Of a stretch of DNA of 64,000 nt, positions 1-10,581 are shown in pieces. The stretch's first letter is position 1. Every line of letters begins with the position of its first letter. The notes below the pieces were generated by a model. The model saw nothing but the letters and a program-made list of their open reading frames with translations, had not been told where the DNA came from and searched no databases. The position numbers and the translations under genes are program-made. Origin of the DNA: Peromyscus leucopus (taxonomy: Eukaryota > Chordata > Mammalia > Rodentia > Cricetidae); assembly GCF_004664715.2 (NCBI RefSeq), contig NC_051063.1, positions 67,948,018-68,012,017 on the forward strand, read 5' to 3'.

Positions 1-308
1 TGTCACAGGTGTATCTTCCAGAGCCTCTGCTGCTCAGCAGCCAGGTCTTTGCGGGAGCCAGCCCTTGTTAGCATCTGCAGAGTCATGCCTGGGCCTACCC
101 AGTGAAGTCACATCTGGTGACCCTCTGAGCCTGGGGACAGGAACAAAGGCCTGGCCCTTGGCTCCCGACATAGAACAACTCCACCCACCAGTTGCCCCAA
201 GCTCCTTGCAGAGTTGGTAGAGGTGGCATGTCCTCTCTACCTGTCTACCTGACGCCACTGCCTCTCCGTCCTGTCAGGCAGGAAACCCCAGGGCATTCCC
301 TTTACTCC
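1..308. other. Unique non-coding sequence, nothing recognised
   Basis: No coding, RNA or repeat feature is recognisable. Short open frames lie on both strands and overlap each other, as expected from moderately GC-rich non-coding DNA. Confidence 0.5.
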
Positions 309-720
309 TGTCCTGGTTTCTTTCATGTTGCTGTGGGGAAAAAAAAGTGCCCTGAAAAGGGCAAAACAGCAACTTGAAGGGAGAAAGAGGTGGATTATTT
401 AGAGGTTTACGAATCCAGGTTAGAGTCAAAGCAGGAACCTATGCAGCTGCTTAGTTAAATCCAGTCACGAGCAGAGTGAGAGGTGCACGCCCACCTGTGC
501 TCGGCTCACTTCCTCCATTCTTACCCAGTCCAGGACCCAATCCCAGGCATTGGTACTGTCTTCTCGGGGCTGAGTCTGCTCACATCCATTGGCATAACCA
601 AGGCAACCCCTCACAGGCATGTCCCCAGGCTAACTTCATCTAGACAACCCTTCCCCGAGACACCCTTCCCCAGCGATGGTGGATTGTACCAAGTTGACAA
701 TTAAAACCAACTATCACACC
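309..720 (-). repeat. Rodent mid-repetitive element (CAAGTTGAC-type), full-length-like copy
   Basis: The segment opens with a diverged form of 'TTTCTATTGCTGTG' and ends with 'CCAAGTTGACAATTAAAACC' just before 690-715. These are the two ends of a rodent-specific element I recognise from consensus memory but will not name formally. Internal landmarks of the family, such as the 'ACCCAATCCCAGGCA' block, are present in decayed form. It is non-coding. At least eight more relatives occur in this window. Strand is set by taking the end that reads CACAGCAATAGAAAC as the 3' end. Confidence 0.6.
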
Positions 721-3565
721 TCACAGCTGGAGCTCACCTGGCCCTCGTCCTACAGGGGACGGTGTAGAGGCCTAGTGGTGCCTGTGCCAGGCTCACACCC
801 ACCCAGATAGATGGAGTCCCCTGCTTAACCGTGTCAGAATGCAAATGGAGAGGTAGCTCAATGGGAGTTGGGGGGGGGGTCCTTGTGGATTGGCTGGCCT
901 GAGCTGTGCCCAGGGAGAAACATACTTCACCCAGGGAACTTTTCATACCCATGAAGGAGTTTCACGGCCAATGATCCATTTCTTCAGGGCATAGTTCTGT
1001 CAGCTGTCACCAGGCTGCTCTGAGGGGGTGCCCGGGCTGCAGAGACTGACAGCATGGTGCAGGGGTAGGAGCTTGAGTGAATCTGTCACTCTAGGACTTC
1101 AGTTCCCAGAGGACAAAAGCAGAGCTTCCAGAGTCTAGGCTGCAGCCGGAGCAGAGCACAGCTGAGTAGGGTGGCCCATGGCTGTCGGAACCCTGCACAG
1201 ACCTGTGAGCAGATGGTGTCCAGAGGCTCTTCCTCTCTTTTCGCCGGAGCTCTTTGCTGTCCGTTTGTGGATGCTCCAACCATACTGCACAGCTTCCCTC
1301 TCAAGAGGTGCTGATGCAGGGGAGGGCACTGACTACGGCACTTATGGGCAGCATCCAGAGATGCTCATTGGCATCTTCTTGGGAAATGTTTCTTTAAATG
1401 TAAACCAAAATTTAGAATTTGGAAGGGAAACCATGACTGGGGATCCCATGATGCTTGCCACAGATGAAGAGAAGTAATTTGTGGATTACGTGATATTCTG
1501 GATTTCCTGTGATTTCTCCATTCCAGTGTAGTGGGATGAGGCCAGCTGGGCCAGCCTTCCTTTACTCCCCCACCTCCCTCCCCTCTTGACTCTGGCATGG
1601 CCTTCTGCGCCTGCTTGCCCTTGAAGCTTCCTCATATCCTCTGTATGGCTCCTTCTGTCCTCTCAGAGACCCATGTTGCTTCCACAGCAGAGGAACAGGT
1701 TTAGTTCTGAGTCCCAAGGCGCTGCAGAGTGGTGTCAGCACTGCTCTAAACACACCTGGCAGAGAACACAAGCCTGACGTTTGTACTCCAGTTACTCCTC
1801 AAGAGATGGGTGAGGGGAGCTCAGTTCTGCCCTGCCCCTGCTCTGCCTGATGCATGGGAGAACATCTCAGACCAGGGGCCACTGCAAATTTTTAAAGATA
1901 AGCTCAGTGCCCAATAACAATAATTTGCAAAAAAAAAAAAAATTCTCTAATTGGCTTTTCATAGTTTCCTATTTGTTGCCAACTCATAAAGGGCTATTCA
2001 ATGAGATGGCACTGTTTGGTTTTCCTGGTAGCTTTGATCATTATCATAAACTGTGCTGTTTCAGGTTTGGCTGTACCATGTGGTAATAATTTATTGCCCT
2101 TTCTTTTATATCCTCTTAAACTTGGCATGGCCTTGCCCCCCACTTTCAAACTTAAATGAGACCACCATACCATACTGAGACACAGAGGGGAGACCACCCC
2201 TGTGGCTCCACAAAAACTTCAATAACAAACCATCATTTCAGCAATGCACAAGAGGGTCCCGAGAGAATGTAGCTACTTCACTGGTGGGGAGTCCCAGTTG
2301 GATGGGGCAATTCTTCCACGAAGTGGGGTGAATATTTGTTCCCTATGGATGGTATGAAATCCATTACCCCTTTGGGGATGCAAGTAGGGTGGCCATTCTT
2401 GTGACTTAGTGACTGATATCCTTTCAAGGCTTGTGTGGTAAAGCACAGGCTGACAGACACAGTTCAGTATCAAGGGGGCTATCTGAAACTTAAACTATTT
2501 AGGAAACCTGGCTAATCATTATGAACATTAAAAACCTCCAGTTCAGTTTGAAATCATTGATCCAAGATTCAGAAATATTTCAGAGATAGACTATAGAGCA
2601 GGTTCATCCATGATGGCCCTGGCCAGGGTCTTTTCTCTGTACCCCAGCTGCCATGTCACTGAGATGGTACTGCACTGAATGCCTTCAAGTCTCTGAGGCC
2701 TCTGAAGGCACACAGTTTCTTTCAAACACTAACATGGTACCTTAATCAGCCAAGTAGACCCCATACTGGTCTGGGTTCAGAAAATCACATGGCTGTGTCC
2801 CTAGGCCATGGGTCAGGTCCTTGATTCATGGGAACAGCTTGTCTACCAGGCTTGTAGCTGGCCTACACCCAGTGTCCAGCATGTGGACTTGAGTCTCCGT
2901 GACTTCCTTCTGCTAAATGCCAGAGTCTCCAACTAGAAGTGAGATCCACTGGGGCCCTACCTGTGCAGGTTTCTATGTTCTCTATTCTCCCTCACTGGAA
3001 GAGGGGTGCAGAAGGTGACTGCCTAGTAAACAAACTGTCATGACTAGAACAGAGCAGGGGAGGCAAGAAGCCCCATGTAACCCTTTACAGTTGTCTGCCC
3101 TGACCCAGAACAGGTTTAGGCCCCTGGAAATGACATGGTGGCTTCTGTGAGATTCCAAAGGCAGGAGATGAGGAGAGTGCTATCAGGGCCAAATGTGACT
3201 TGACACTCAGGGTCAATTCATGGGTAAGGAGAGAGCAGAGAGAAAAGTAGTGTGTCAATAAGCATTTGCGGGTGCGATGAGCGAATAGTATGTTGACTTG
3301 GCCAGGCTATGGTGTCCAGTGAGGAGGTCAGTGATGCTCTCTCTGCTGCTGTCCAGGTGTTTTGCACAGGATCAGCTGATAAGAGTGAAGGATATTGCTT
3401 TCCTGAATGGATGGGTTCCATCTAACCTACTGACAGCATTAACAGCAAAAGCCTGTCTTCTCCAGATCAGACAGGCTACTCAAGATTCACAAAGGTGCTC
3501 CATTGAGTTCCAGATAGCCAGTGTGCCCTGGTGACATCACATGTGTTTATAACTGCAAGAGCCAG

Positions 3566-3567
<2 letters not shown>
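721..3567. other. Long unique non-coding stretch
   Basis: No repeat of a family I know and no gene. Visible details are a G9-10 run near 871-880, an octamer-type ATGCAAAT at 839-846 and an A13-14 run near 1929-1942. Open frames here are at most 99 codons and are not family-like. Confidence 0.45.
839..846 (+). promoter_or_regulatory. Octamer-like motif ATGCAAAT
   Basis: This is an exact match to the POU-factor octamer. One 8-mer is expected by chance on this scale, so function is only a possibility. Confidence 0.12.

Positions 3568-3613
<46 letters not shown>
3568..3613. repeat. (CA)n microsatellite
   Basis: Uninterrupted CA dinucleotide array of about 23 units, followed by a short TTGCGCGTGTGC alternating purine-pyrimidine stretch. 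Confidence 0.98.
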
Positions 3614-3617
<4 letters not shown>

Positions 3618-3624
3618 GCGTGTG

Positions 3625-4045
3625 CACTGAGTGTGTCAGTTCTATCCATCCATGAGTGTCAATTCTAGATACTGACTCCCTCAAGAGTACCAAAGTCCAA
3701 AGTGGCTTAATTCCTTTTGAATGACATAGTGTTTGTATATAATCTACACAGTCCTGAAGACTCTACTAATAGTGTCCAATCTGTGGTTGGTAGATTGCAC
3801 ATGTCACAGCACAGCTATGAACAGGGCCCATCACATAGACCACAACATCATTCCCAATGCCCAACCTTTGGTCACTCCTGAAATACCATCTCTAAACGTG
3901 ATGTTTAGAGATAATGACAAGAAAAAAGTTTGAGTGTTCACAGTAAGCACAGATGCATTTTTCCCCAAATATTTTGAGCCACAGTTAGATGTATCTGAGG
4001 TTTCACAACCCACCAATATGGAAGTCCAACTGTGGACACAACTGT
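3625..4045 (+). mobile_element. Tigger-type (TcMar) non-autonomous DNA transposon, decayed
   Basis: Ordered landmarks fit a full-length but diverged non-autonomous Tigger-like element. These are a 'CATAGTGTTTGTATATAA' block (3725-3742), a 'GATAATGACAAGAAAAAAGT' block (3911-3930), and a 3' end resembling 'GTTGGTTGAATCC...GGATACGGAGGGCC' in decayed form (3960-4035). There is no transposase frame. A perfect 10-bp inverted repeat with a 5-base loop lies inside at 3888-3912. The 5' boundary is approximate. Subfamily is not assigned. Confidence 0.6.
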
Positions 4046-4049
4046 CTAT

Positions 4050-4412
4050 CAAGCTGTCACCTTTGCAGGATCTAGACTCACCTGGGAGACCAGCTTCTGG
4101 GGTGCCTGAGAGGGAGTGTCTGGATTAGGCTGACTGAAGTAGGAACTTGTTCTAAATGTGGGCAGCACCATCCCATGGTCTGGGGTCCCGGATGGAACAG
4201 AAGGCAGAAAACCAGCCAAGTACCAATATCCATGGCTCTCTGCTTTTCGATGGAGGACACAATGTGACCTGCTGCCTAATGCTATTGATGGTATGATTTC
4301 CTACCATCATGGATGTGCCCTTGAAGTCTGAGTCAAAGTAAACCCTTGCTTCCTCAAGTTGCTAGTGTCTGGCATTTGTCACAATAATGAATAAAGTGGC
4401 TACAACAACACC
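4050..4412 (+). repeat. Rodent mid-repetitive element, sense copy
   Basis: It directly follows the Tigger-type element. Landmarks in order are 'GATCTAGACTCACCTGGGAG', 'GGATTAGGCTGACTGAAGTA', 'GTCTGGGGTCCCGGATGGA', a 'CTCTCTGCTTT' block, 'AGTAAACCCTTGCTTCCTCA' and 'GTTGCTAGTG...GTCACAATAATG'. These match the longer subfamily of the element that recurs at 17225, 27515 and 41668. Confidence 0.6.
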
Positions 4413-5827
4413 TGACTGACTATGTGTTTTTTCTGTCCATACTCACTTCTACATGCATGTTCAGGTCCATAGTTGTAGAATCTTTCTTCAAATGAACCTT
4501 CTGGTAGTACTCTGGTGGGACTCTCTAGAGTTCTGAATGACAGGTAAGGAACAGGGAAAAGGGTCAGGGGTCTACAGCCTTGTCCGGACTCAGTAAGCTG
4601 GCTGATACCTCCACCAGGGTAGATCTCACTTCTCCTGTGGTCCTGCTTCAGAAGTGTTTTGCTACCCACCCATTCTGAGGAGAGAAGGCTCAAACTTGGC
4701 CTCCCACTGCCCATCAGGTCTATGAACCAGTACATCCCCCCAGTGAGCCAACCCACCCCTGTCAGCCAGGCTCCAGTGAGAGAAGTATGGGCCTCCATAC
4801 CATTATTCCTGCACAACAGGAATGCCTTTGAACACCAGCCTCTCTCATGTGACCCTGGGACATTCTTCACAAGGATAGTATTAATAATGGGCAAGTCTAC
4901 GAGAAGAATCTTTAACATGAGACGCTGGCACAGTGACAGAACTGAACGACTCCTCTTTTGAAGAGCCCCACTGCCTAACTGAGTCTGTCATATGGCCTTT
5001 CAGTGAAACAGAAGAGAGTCCTGTAGACTCATGTGGAAGAAATTCAGAACGTTGAGGTTGCCAGCTAAGTACTGATCTTCAGAGAGAGCCTCGGCTCTTT
5101 GCTCTGACAGGCATGGAGGAGGAATTTTGATTCTAGCCACACCACAGTGGAGATGTGTGTGGTAATTGTGGTGGGTAATTACTGTGGGTTTCTTGAGGGA
5201 GTCACAAGGGGGTCTCAGAAGATCCCAGAAGAGTGTATTCTGACTCTGGCCAAGTGAGGAGTGAGCAGTTGACTGTGGGACTGTGTCCCAGGCACTGTGT
5301 ATCCTCGGAGTGTGGGCACAGTGGGCATGAAGCTGGGCAGCACAGGGCTTCACTGTCCTCACAGGCAGAGGTGGAATGTCGGCTAGCTCATCAGGGACTT
5401 ATTGACTAGTCTCAACAACGTGGGAGAGGAGACTGGCTAGTGTTTCTTCTCACACTAGCTGAGGTCAGGGCAGAGAATTGTCTGAGATATGGCAGCAATA
5501 AACTCTTAGTATTTTTAGGAAGAAAACAATTGCCTTTGATCAGCAGGAATCATGATAACAATATTTACCTGAAGACTTACTTCTACCATAAACTTTATGT
5601 TTAGTGATGGGACATGGGCATCAGATATCCAGGGTGCAATCCATGCTTCTGATATAGGCATGGTCTTCTATTTCTTTGGACCCCACTGTAGGGTGCATAG
5701 ACATTCTGTTGGGAAATAGTGACTGTCCCTCCATGGCCTCTCAGGGTGTGGAGAAGGGCTTCAGACCGCTGTGATTCACAAACCTCTGCATGAACTTCAA
5801 TTATCACACTATAAATAAACAGCCCAA
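4413..5827. other. Unique non-coding stretch
   Basis: No gene or repeat is recognised. The largest frame (172 codons, minus, 4400-4918) begins in or beside the neighbouring repeat and matches nothing known, so it is treated as chance. Confidence 0.45.
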
Positions 5828-6047
5828 GGGGCTGATGATATGGATTAGTGGGTAAAGGTGCCTGGTGCCAAGCTTGACAACCTGGGTTCAATCCCTGGGG
5901 CCCACACAGTGGAAGAAGAGAACTGCCTCCCTCAGGTTGTCTCCTGATCTCTACATGCACACTCTAACATTGGCTCTTACCCAACCCCCCCCCACAGTAA
6001 ATCAGTAAATAAACACAAATTCAATAAAATGGAAAAAATTTTTAAGA
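5828..6047 (+). mobile_element. B2/B3-type SINE
   Basis: The head reads 'GGGCTGATGATATGGATTAG' followed by 'GTGGGTAAAGGTGCCTGG'. A box-B-like 'GGGTTCAATCC' lies at about 5883-5893. Next come the 'CACACAGTGGAAGAAGAGAACTG' body of the B3A type (positions about 5905-5930) and an A-rich AATAAATAAAC-type tail. This is a tRNA-derived Pol III SINE, about 20-25% diverged by eye. Confidence 0.75.
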
Positions 6048-6125
6048 AGCCCCCAGAAATGGCAGATGCTGAAGATAGGGTAGAGAGGGTTTATTAATCA
6101 GGCTAGGGCAACACCTACATTTGAA

Positions 6126-6415
6126 ATGAGGTATTACCCTGCCCATCTACACCCTATATCTGCATCCATTTCTACTTCTTCACCTCCATCTATACCCTCC
6201 ATATTCTCATCTATCTACATTCCTTCCCCATCCATATCAATATCATATCTTTACCCTACTCCTGTGTCCATTCATGTTCATATAATATACTGCCCCATCT
6301 CTGTCTTTATTCACATCCACATCGTATTTCCGTCCATCCTGCATGTATTCATATCCATATCATATCCCTATCCCATCCATATTTCCATCCCTTTCCCATC
6401 ACATCTTGTCTTGTT
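6126..6415. repeat. Pyrimidine-rich imperfect CCATAT/ATCCAT repeat tract
   Basis: The plus strand is almost G-free and built from variants of CATCCATAT, TATCATATC and TTCATATCC without a strict period. It explains the Ser/Pro/Ile-rich 114-codon open frame across it, which is a composition artefact. Confidence 0.6.
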
Positions 6416-7239
6416 GCCTTCCCAGGCAACACCTATTGTATTTCCACAGCTATTCCACACACGGCCATGAGTGTTTGCACATTGTGACTTAGCTTGCATT
6501 TTGTTATACTTGCATTCATATTGCCATTGTCACAAGCCCAGTCCGCAGGGCACACATGCACACTCTAGGGAACTGGCAGTCAAATAAACCAGGGCGCTCC
6601 CGGCATCTTTGCATGTGTGCTTTTGCTGTCAGCCCCCGCCCCTGTCCCCCACCCCGGTCCAGAACCCAGTGGTTCCTTTTCTTAAGTTTACTGGTCTGTA
6701 AGATCAAGATGGCTTCATTTTGTCACTGCAATGTTAGAACCCCTTCCCCTCGATAGCCAGGGGAGTAGCACACTTTGTCAGATATGGTAAAATGTATGTG
6801 AACTTTGAGACCACCTCTGTGGTGCCCCTGTGTTTCCTCTCTGCTTAGATCTGTTGCTTCCACTCTACCACTGTCCTTAGGTTCTTGTCCTAGGATTTCA
6901 GTGGATGGTCTACACACTCTCCATTGCTTTGAGACATTGGCTGTCTCTTCTTCCCTCTGAGAGAATACACACACAAACATCTTATTAACAGTTGGCTTCA
7001 AGTTTAACCTATGTAGTCACCAGAAGGTGACATTTCTCTCAACCACTGTGTGTTCCTAGAATATAGTGGAATTTTTGAGACCCAGCCCTCAGCTTCTCGC
7101 TGGGTCTGTATAGAAACTGCTCACCCAGCAGAGCTCAGTGCATTCATCACCAGAAAGAAATTTAACGAAGAGTTTGGTGTTTTCTTGCTCTTATTTTTTA
7201 ACCAGGACGGGTCTTTATATTTTGGGTAAATCAATGTGG
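6416..7239. other. Unique non-coding stretch
   Basis: No gene or recognised repeat. Open frames up to 92 codons on either strand overlap one another and look like chance. Confidence 0.45.
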
Positions 7240-7287
7240 TTTTTTTTTTTTTTTTTTTTTTTTTTTGGTTTTTGTTTTTGTTTTTAA
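7240..7287. repeat. Poly-T followed by (GTTTTT)n
   Basis: A T27-type homopolymer runs into GTTTTT units. On the minus strand this is an A-rich tail and may mark a very truncated retroposon, though no body is recognisable beside it. Confidence 0.85.
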
Positions 7288-7620
7288 GCTGATTTTCTTG
7301 GAGGTAAGTGATCACCAGTTAATTTAAGACTGGCTTATTTTCTGTCTTTGTAAGTGTATAAACATGATGAAAACCCAAATGCACAATGAATGGGGCATCC
7401 ACTCTCCTTTGCCCAAGCCTGTGCTTCCCTCCATGGATGACCACACAAATACTTCCTAGTGGTAACTAAGCACTCACCATGCAACTCTCTGAGCTGGCTC
7501 AGTGGGATGAGGGGCTCTCTTTTGATGTGTGATATTGACATCTTCTGAGAACTACGTATGCTATAGAACTTTTCATTGAGGGAGAGATAGAGACCAATAA
7601 GGAATTAGAATGAGTGGCTT
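7288..7620. other. Unique non-coding sequence
   Basis: Nothing recognised. It ends at the B1 target site 'AAAATGTATA'. Confidence 0.4.
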
Positions 7621-7803
7621 AAAATGTATAGGGGCGGTGGTGGCGCACGCCTTTAATCCCAGCACTCGGGAGGCAGAGGCAGGCGGATCTCTGTGAGTTC
7701 GAGGCCAGCCTGGGCTACCAAGTGAGTTCCAGGAAAAGGCACAAAGCTACACAGAGAAACCCTGTCTTGAAAAACCAAAAAAAAAAAAAAAAAAAAATGT
7801 ATA
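7621..7803 (+). mobile_element. B1 SINE, cricetid type, with target-site duplication
   Basis: The B1 body starts at 7631 ('GGGGCGGTGGTGGCGCACGC') and keeps the 'AGTTCGAGGCCAGCCTGG' box-B region. It then has the insertion 'CCAGGAAAAGGCACAAAGCT' before 'ACACAGAGAAACCCTGTC', which I associate with Cricetidae. A long A-tail follows. A perfect 10-bp direct repeat AAAATGTATA flanks the element (7621-7630 and 7794-7803). Low divergence and an intact tail imply a fairly recent insertion. B1 derives from 7SL RNA and needs L1 machinery to move. Confidence 0.95.
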
Positions 7804-8940
7804 CGGGGAAAAGGTTATAATAGGTTCCACCCTGGTGAGGGGCTGGTCACTGAATCCAGCAGGTTCTCCTGAAACTGGAAGTCACCCTGGGCACTGCACG
7901 GATGCTGTCCACTTTTGTGAGTCATCTCTAAATGCCCCAGGCCAAACTTTACTGCTGGTGAGCTGCTGGGGGAGTTGGCTGTCCTCCATAATGAGATCTG
8001 ACTGTCTCCAGAGGTCCCGGGAACCTAAGAATTTCTTCTCCACAAGAGACAAAGGTCTCCCTGTTCACCAGAGATGTCTTTGTATGCCTTGAGGTCAATC
8101 TTAACTGTGGAATTCCTCTTCTTTTCTTTGTGGGTAGTTGTGAGAAGTGTCAAAAAAGCATGTCCAGGGTTGAGGGCCACTTTGTGCCTCAAAATGCTGT
8201 GGCTTCTCCATGGCGAAACCACATACAAGAGAGGAAAGCTTAGCAAAGGACTGTTAGTTAAAACCCCCAGGGCCCTCTCTCTGATATTTCTCTTTTGCAG
8301 ATTCTCATTTTTCCTTCCATGTTTCCACAAATATGCAAAAAATGTTGGCAAGAAAAACCCCACCACTCAAACATGTATTGTATCCAACAACATCAAGAAT
8401 TACTTGAGTGTTTTTGTTGTTTTAATTTTAGGGCCTGTGGTTGGTTATTTCATGTGAACTAGAGATAAAAATCTCTCTGTGGCTTAGCTGAGAGGATGTT
8501 TTAAGAGTTAAGAAGTTAAAAAAAATAAACAAGAGACTTTGATATGAATAGTCACAGCCAAGCTTCCCACACTCTTCCGATTCCTCTACTTTATCACATT
8601 TGCCGCTTTGCCAGTTGGACATTGAATCCACGTGAACCCGCCTGGGCTTGGAAGACCAGGGTATCCCTGCCTCACACTTCATGATGTCCCGAGGCATGAA
8701 AGTATTTTAGTTCCTGCCACAAAAGAGCAAGGTTTTCATCTGGAGGTATTCCTAGGCCCCTGAGAGCAACATGGCACTTTGATTTCTCATGACTCTGTGG
8801 CCTGCTCATACTCTGTGGTGTGTTAGTGGACCAGGCAATATTGCATGGAGACTTTTGAACTGGGAAGAGTGACAGAATTTGTTATAGGCTAGTTTAGACA
8901 TCAGATTCACTATACTGGATTTCATAAAGTTGAAATGATT

Positions 8941-8941
<1 letters not shown>
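7804..8941. other. Unique non-coding stretch
   Basis: No gene is recognised. Opposite-strand frames of 113 and 127 codons at 8025-8457 overlap almost completely, which argues against either being coding. Confidence 0.45.
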
Positions 8942-8984
<43 letters not shown>

Positions 8985-8990
8985 ACAAAC
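8942..8990. repeat. (CA)n microsatellite
   Basis: About 19 uninterrupted CA units, then TACACACAAACAC. It abuts the rodent repeat that follows. Confidence 0.97.
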
Positions 8991-8994
8991 ACTG

Positions 8995-9305
8995 TGGTAA
9001 TTTGAATGTAATTGGCCCCCATAGGTTCACAGGGAGTTGCACTATTAGAAGGTGTGGCTTTGTTGGAGTTGGTGTGGCCTTGTTGGAGGAAGTGTGTCAC
9101 TGTGGGGGCAGACTTGGAGGTTTCATATGCTCAAGCTACTCCCAGTGTCTACGTTCCCAACACTCTGCCTGCTTGTCACCATGCCACATGCCATGATGAT
9201 AATAGACTGAATTTTTGAACTGTAAGCCACCCAATAGATTGTTTTCCTTTATCAGAGTTGTGATGGTCATGAGGTCTCTTCACAGCAATAGAAACACTAA
9301 CAAAT
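8995..9305 (+). repeat. Rodent mid-repetitive element (AAGGTGTGGC subtype)
   Basis: Landmarks in order are 'TTGGCCCCCATAGGTTCAC', 'TTAGAAGGTGTGGCTTTGTT', a GTGTGGCCTTGTTGGAGGAA block, 'CATGCCATGATGATAATAGA' and a 3' end 'CTTCACAGCAATAGAAACAC'. The same subtype lies inverted at 55258-55660. A short internal duplication of GGTGTGGCxTTGTTGGAG is visible at 9050-9090. The encoded short peptides are not genes. Confidence 0.7.
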
Positions 9306-9339
9306 ATACACCCTCGTATAGAAGAATGAAATTATATTT

Positions 9340-9445
9340 TTCTAGACTGTGGAAATGACTCGGTTGGTAAAGGTGCTGGCTGCCAGTCCCGAGGATCATG
9401 ACAGAAGTAGAGTGCCACCTGCCAGAAGCTGTCCTCCAGCCTTAA
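9340..9445 (+). mobile_element. B3-type SINE fragment
   Basis: 'GACTCGGTTGGTAAAGGTGC' followed by 'TGGCTGCCAG...GAGGATCATGA' and 'AAGCTGTCCTCCAGCC' matches the B3A head and middle. The tail is missing. Confidence 0.55.
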
Positions 9446-9849
9446 CCCGTGTGCTGTGACTTTGGACCTTCCAGTTACCAAGACTGTCAGCTCAATTTAT
9501 CTGTTTCCTTCATAGATCCTGAAGCTGGAGTATTTTAGTATTTTTCTGTAGTGCAAACAGATCGTGAGAAACGATAAGGCCCAGACTGACCCTGCAGGGT
9601 AAGAGGCTGGTATCCCTCATCAGGGAAGTCATCAGAACACCTCATGAATAGCAGATGCTATTGTGATGTCGGGGCAGGAGGTGGATGTGGGTGGGTGTGA
9701 GAGGACACTGAGACCGATTACTGTGGATTAAGGAGTTTGTTATTAGAGTTGTTAATGCCACAGTCAGACAAAAAGAAAGAAATCGCTATCAGGGCCTCCA
9801 AGGAGAGTTCAGGCTCCTGCATCTGAGACAGACAGTGTGGCAGTCTCTG
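9446..9849. other. Unique non-coding sequence
   Basis: Nothing recognised before the direct-repeat copy that starts near 9850. Confidence 0.4.
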
Positions 9850-10150
9850 AGGAAGGGGCTTGACTGAGGAGGGAGCCTCTTCTCACAGCTCTCTGAGGAT
9901 GGGGAGAGTCACAGCCAGGTCCTGCAGTCTGGCTCTCTGGTTCCCAGGCAGGAAGCAGGGAAACAGGTGGGGAGCAGGGTGTGTGGCCATCACTTTGGTG
10001 CAAACCACTTCTCAAGTGAGAGACCCTGGCAGCTAGGAGTCTGTTAGCTGGAATCTCACAACTCAGGTCTCTGTGCAGAACCAGTGAAAGGAGGCTACAG
10101 CAGCAGGTAACGCAGCCTGAGCAGAGACTGGATTTGAACTTTGCATTCCT
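9850..10150 (+). repeat. Direct repeat copy R1 of an unidentified element
   Basis: The core at 9931-10078 ('TTCCCAGGCAGGAAGCAGGG', 'GGTGGGGAGCAGGGTGTGTG', 'AGTGAGAGACCCT') aligns by eye with 11980-12135. Weaker similarity may continue on both sides. It is an LTR-like or other dispersed repeat, and the family is unknown to me. Confidence 0.45.
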
Positions 10151-10319
10151 GCAAGGATTGGTCGCAACAGGACACACGGGCAGCCTGAGTGTGTAACATG
10201 GTCCAGGTTCTGGATGGCTGTGGGTGTTTCTCATGTGGAAGAAAAAGGAGGTGGGGTACTCAGTGTTTGATGAAGGATACTGTCCATGCATGGGTTCCTT
10301 GTTGCTTTACCATATCCCC

Positions 10320-10523
10320 TGTACACACAAATATACACATAAATACACAAGCACACACATATACATAGATACATATATACACACCTATACATACACACAC
10401 ATGCACATATACATCGGCACATATATATACACATATACATACATATTCATGGGTACATATGCACATATGCACACATACATAAACACATATACACATGTGT
10501 ACACGTACACACACACACTTGCG

Positions 10524-10578
<55 letters not shown>
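10320..10578. repeat. Compound CA/TA microsatellite with (CG)6 and long (CA)n
   Basis: Imperfect ATACACA/CATATA units run from 10320 to 10500. A GCGCGCGCGCGC run follows at 10521-10532, then an uninterrupted (CA)n at 10533-10578. The alternating purine-pyrimidine tract is a strong Z-DNA candidate. Confidence 0.95.

Positions 10579-10581
<3 letters not shown>

Noticed and set aside
5828..6047. tRNA gene suggested by a box-B-like GGTTCAATCC
   Set aside because: No cloverleaf. The motif belongs to a tRNA-derived SINE.
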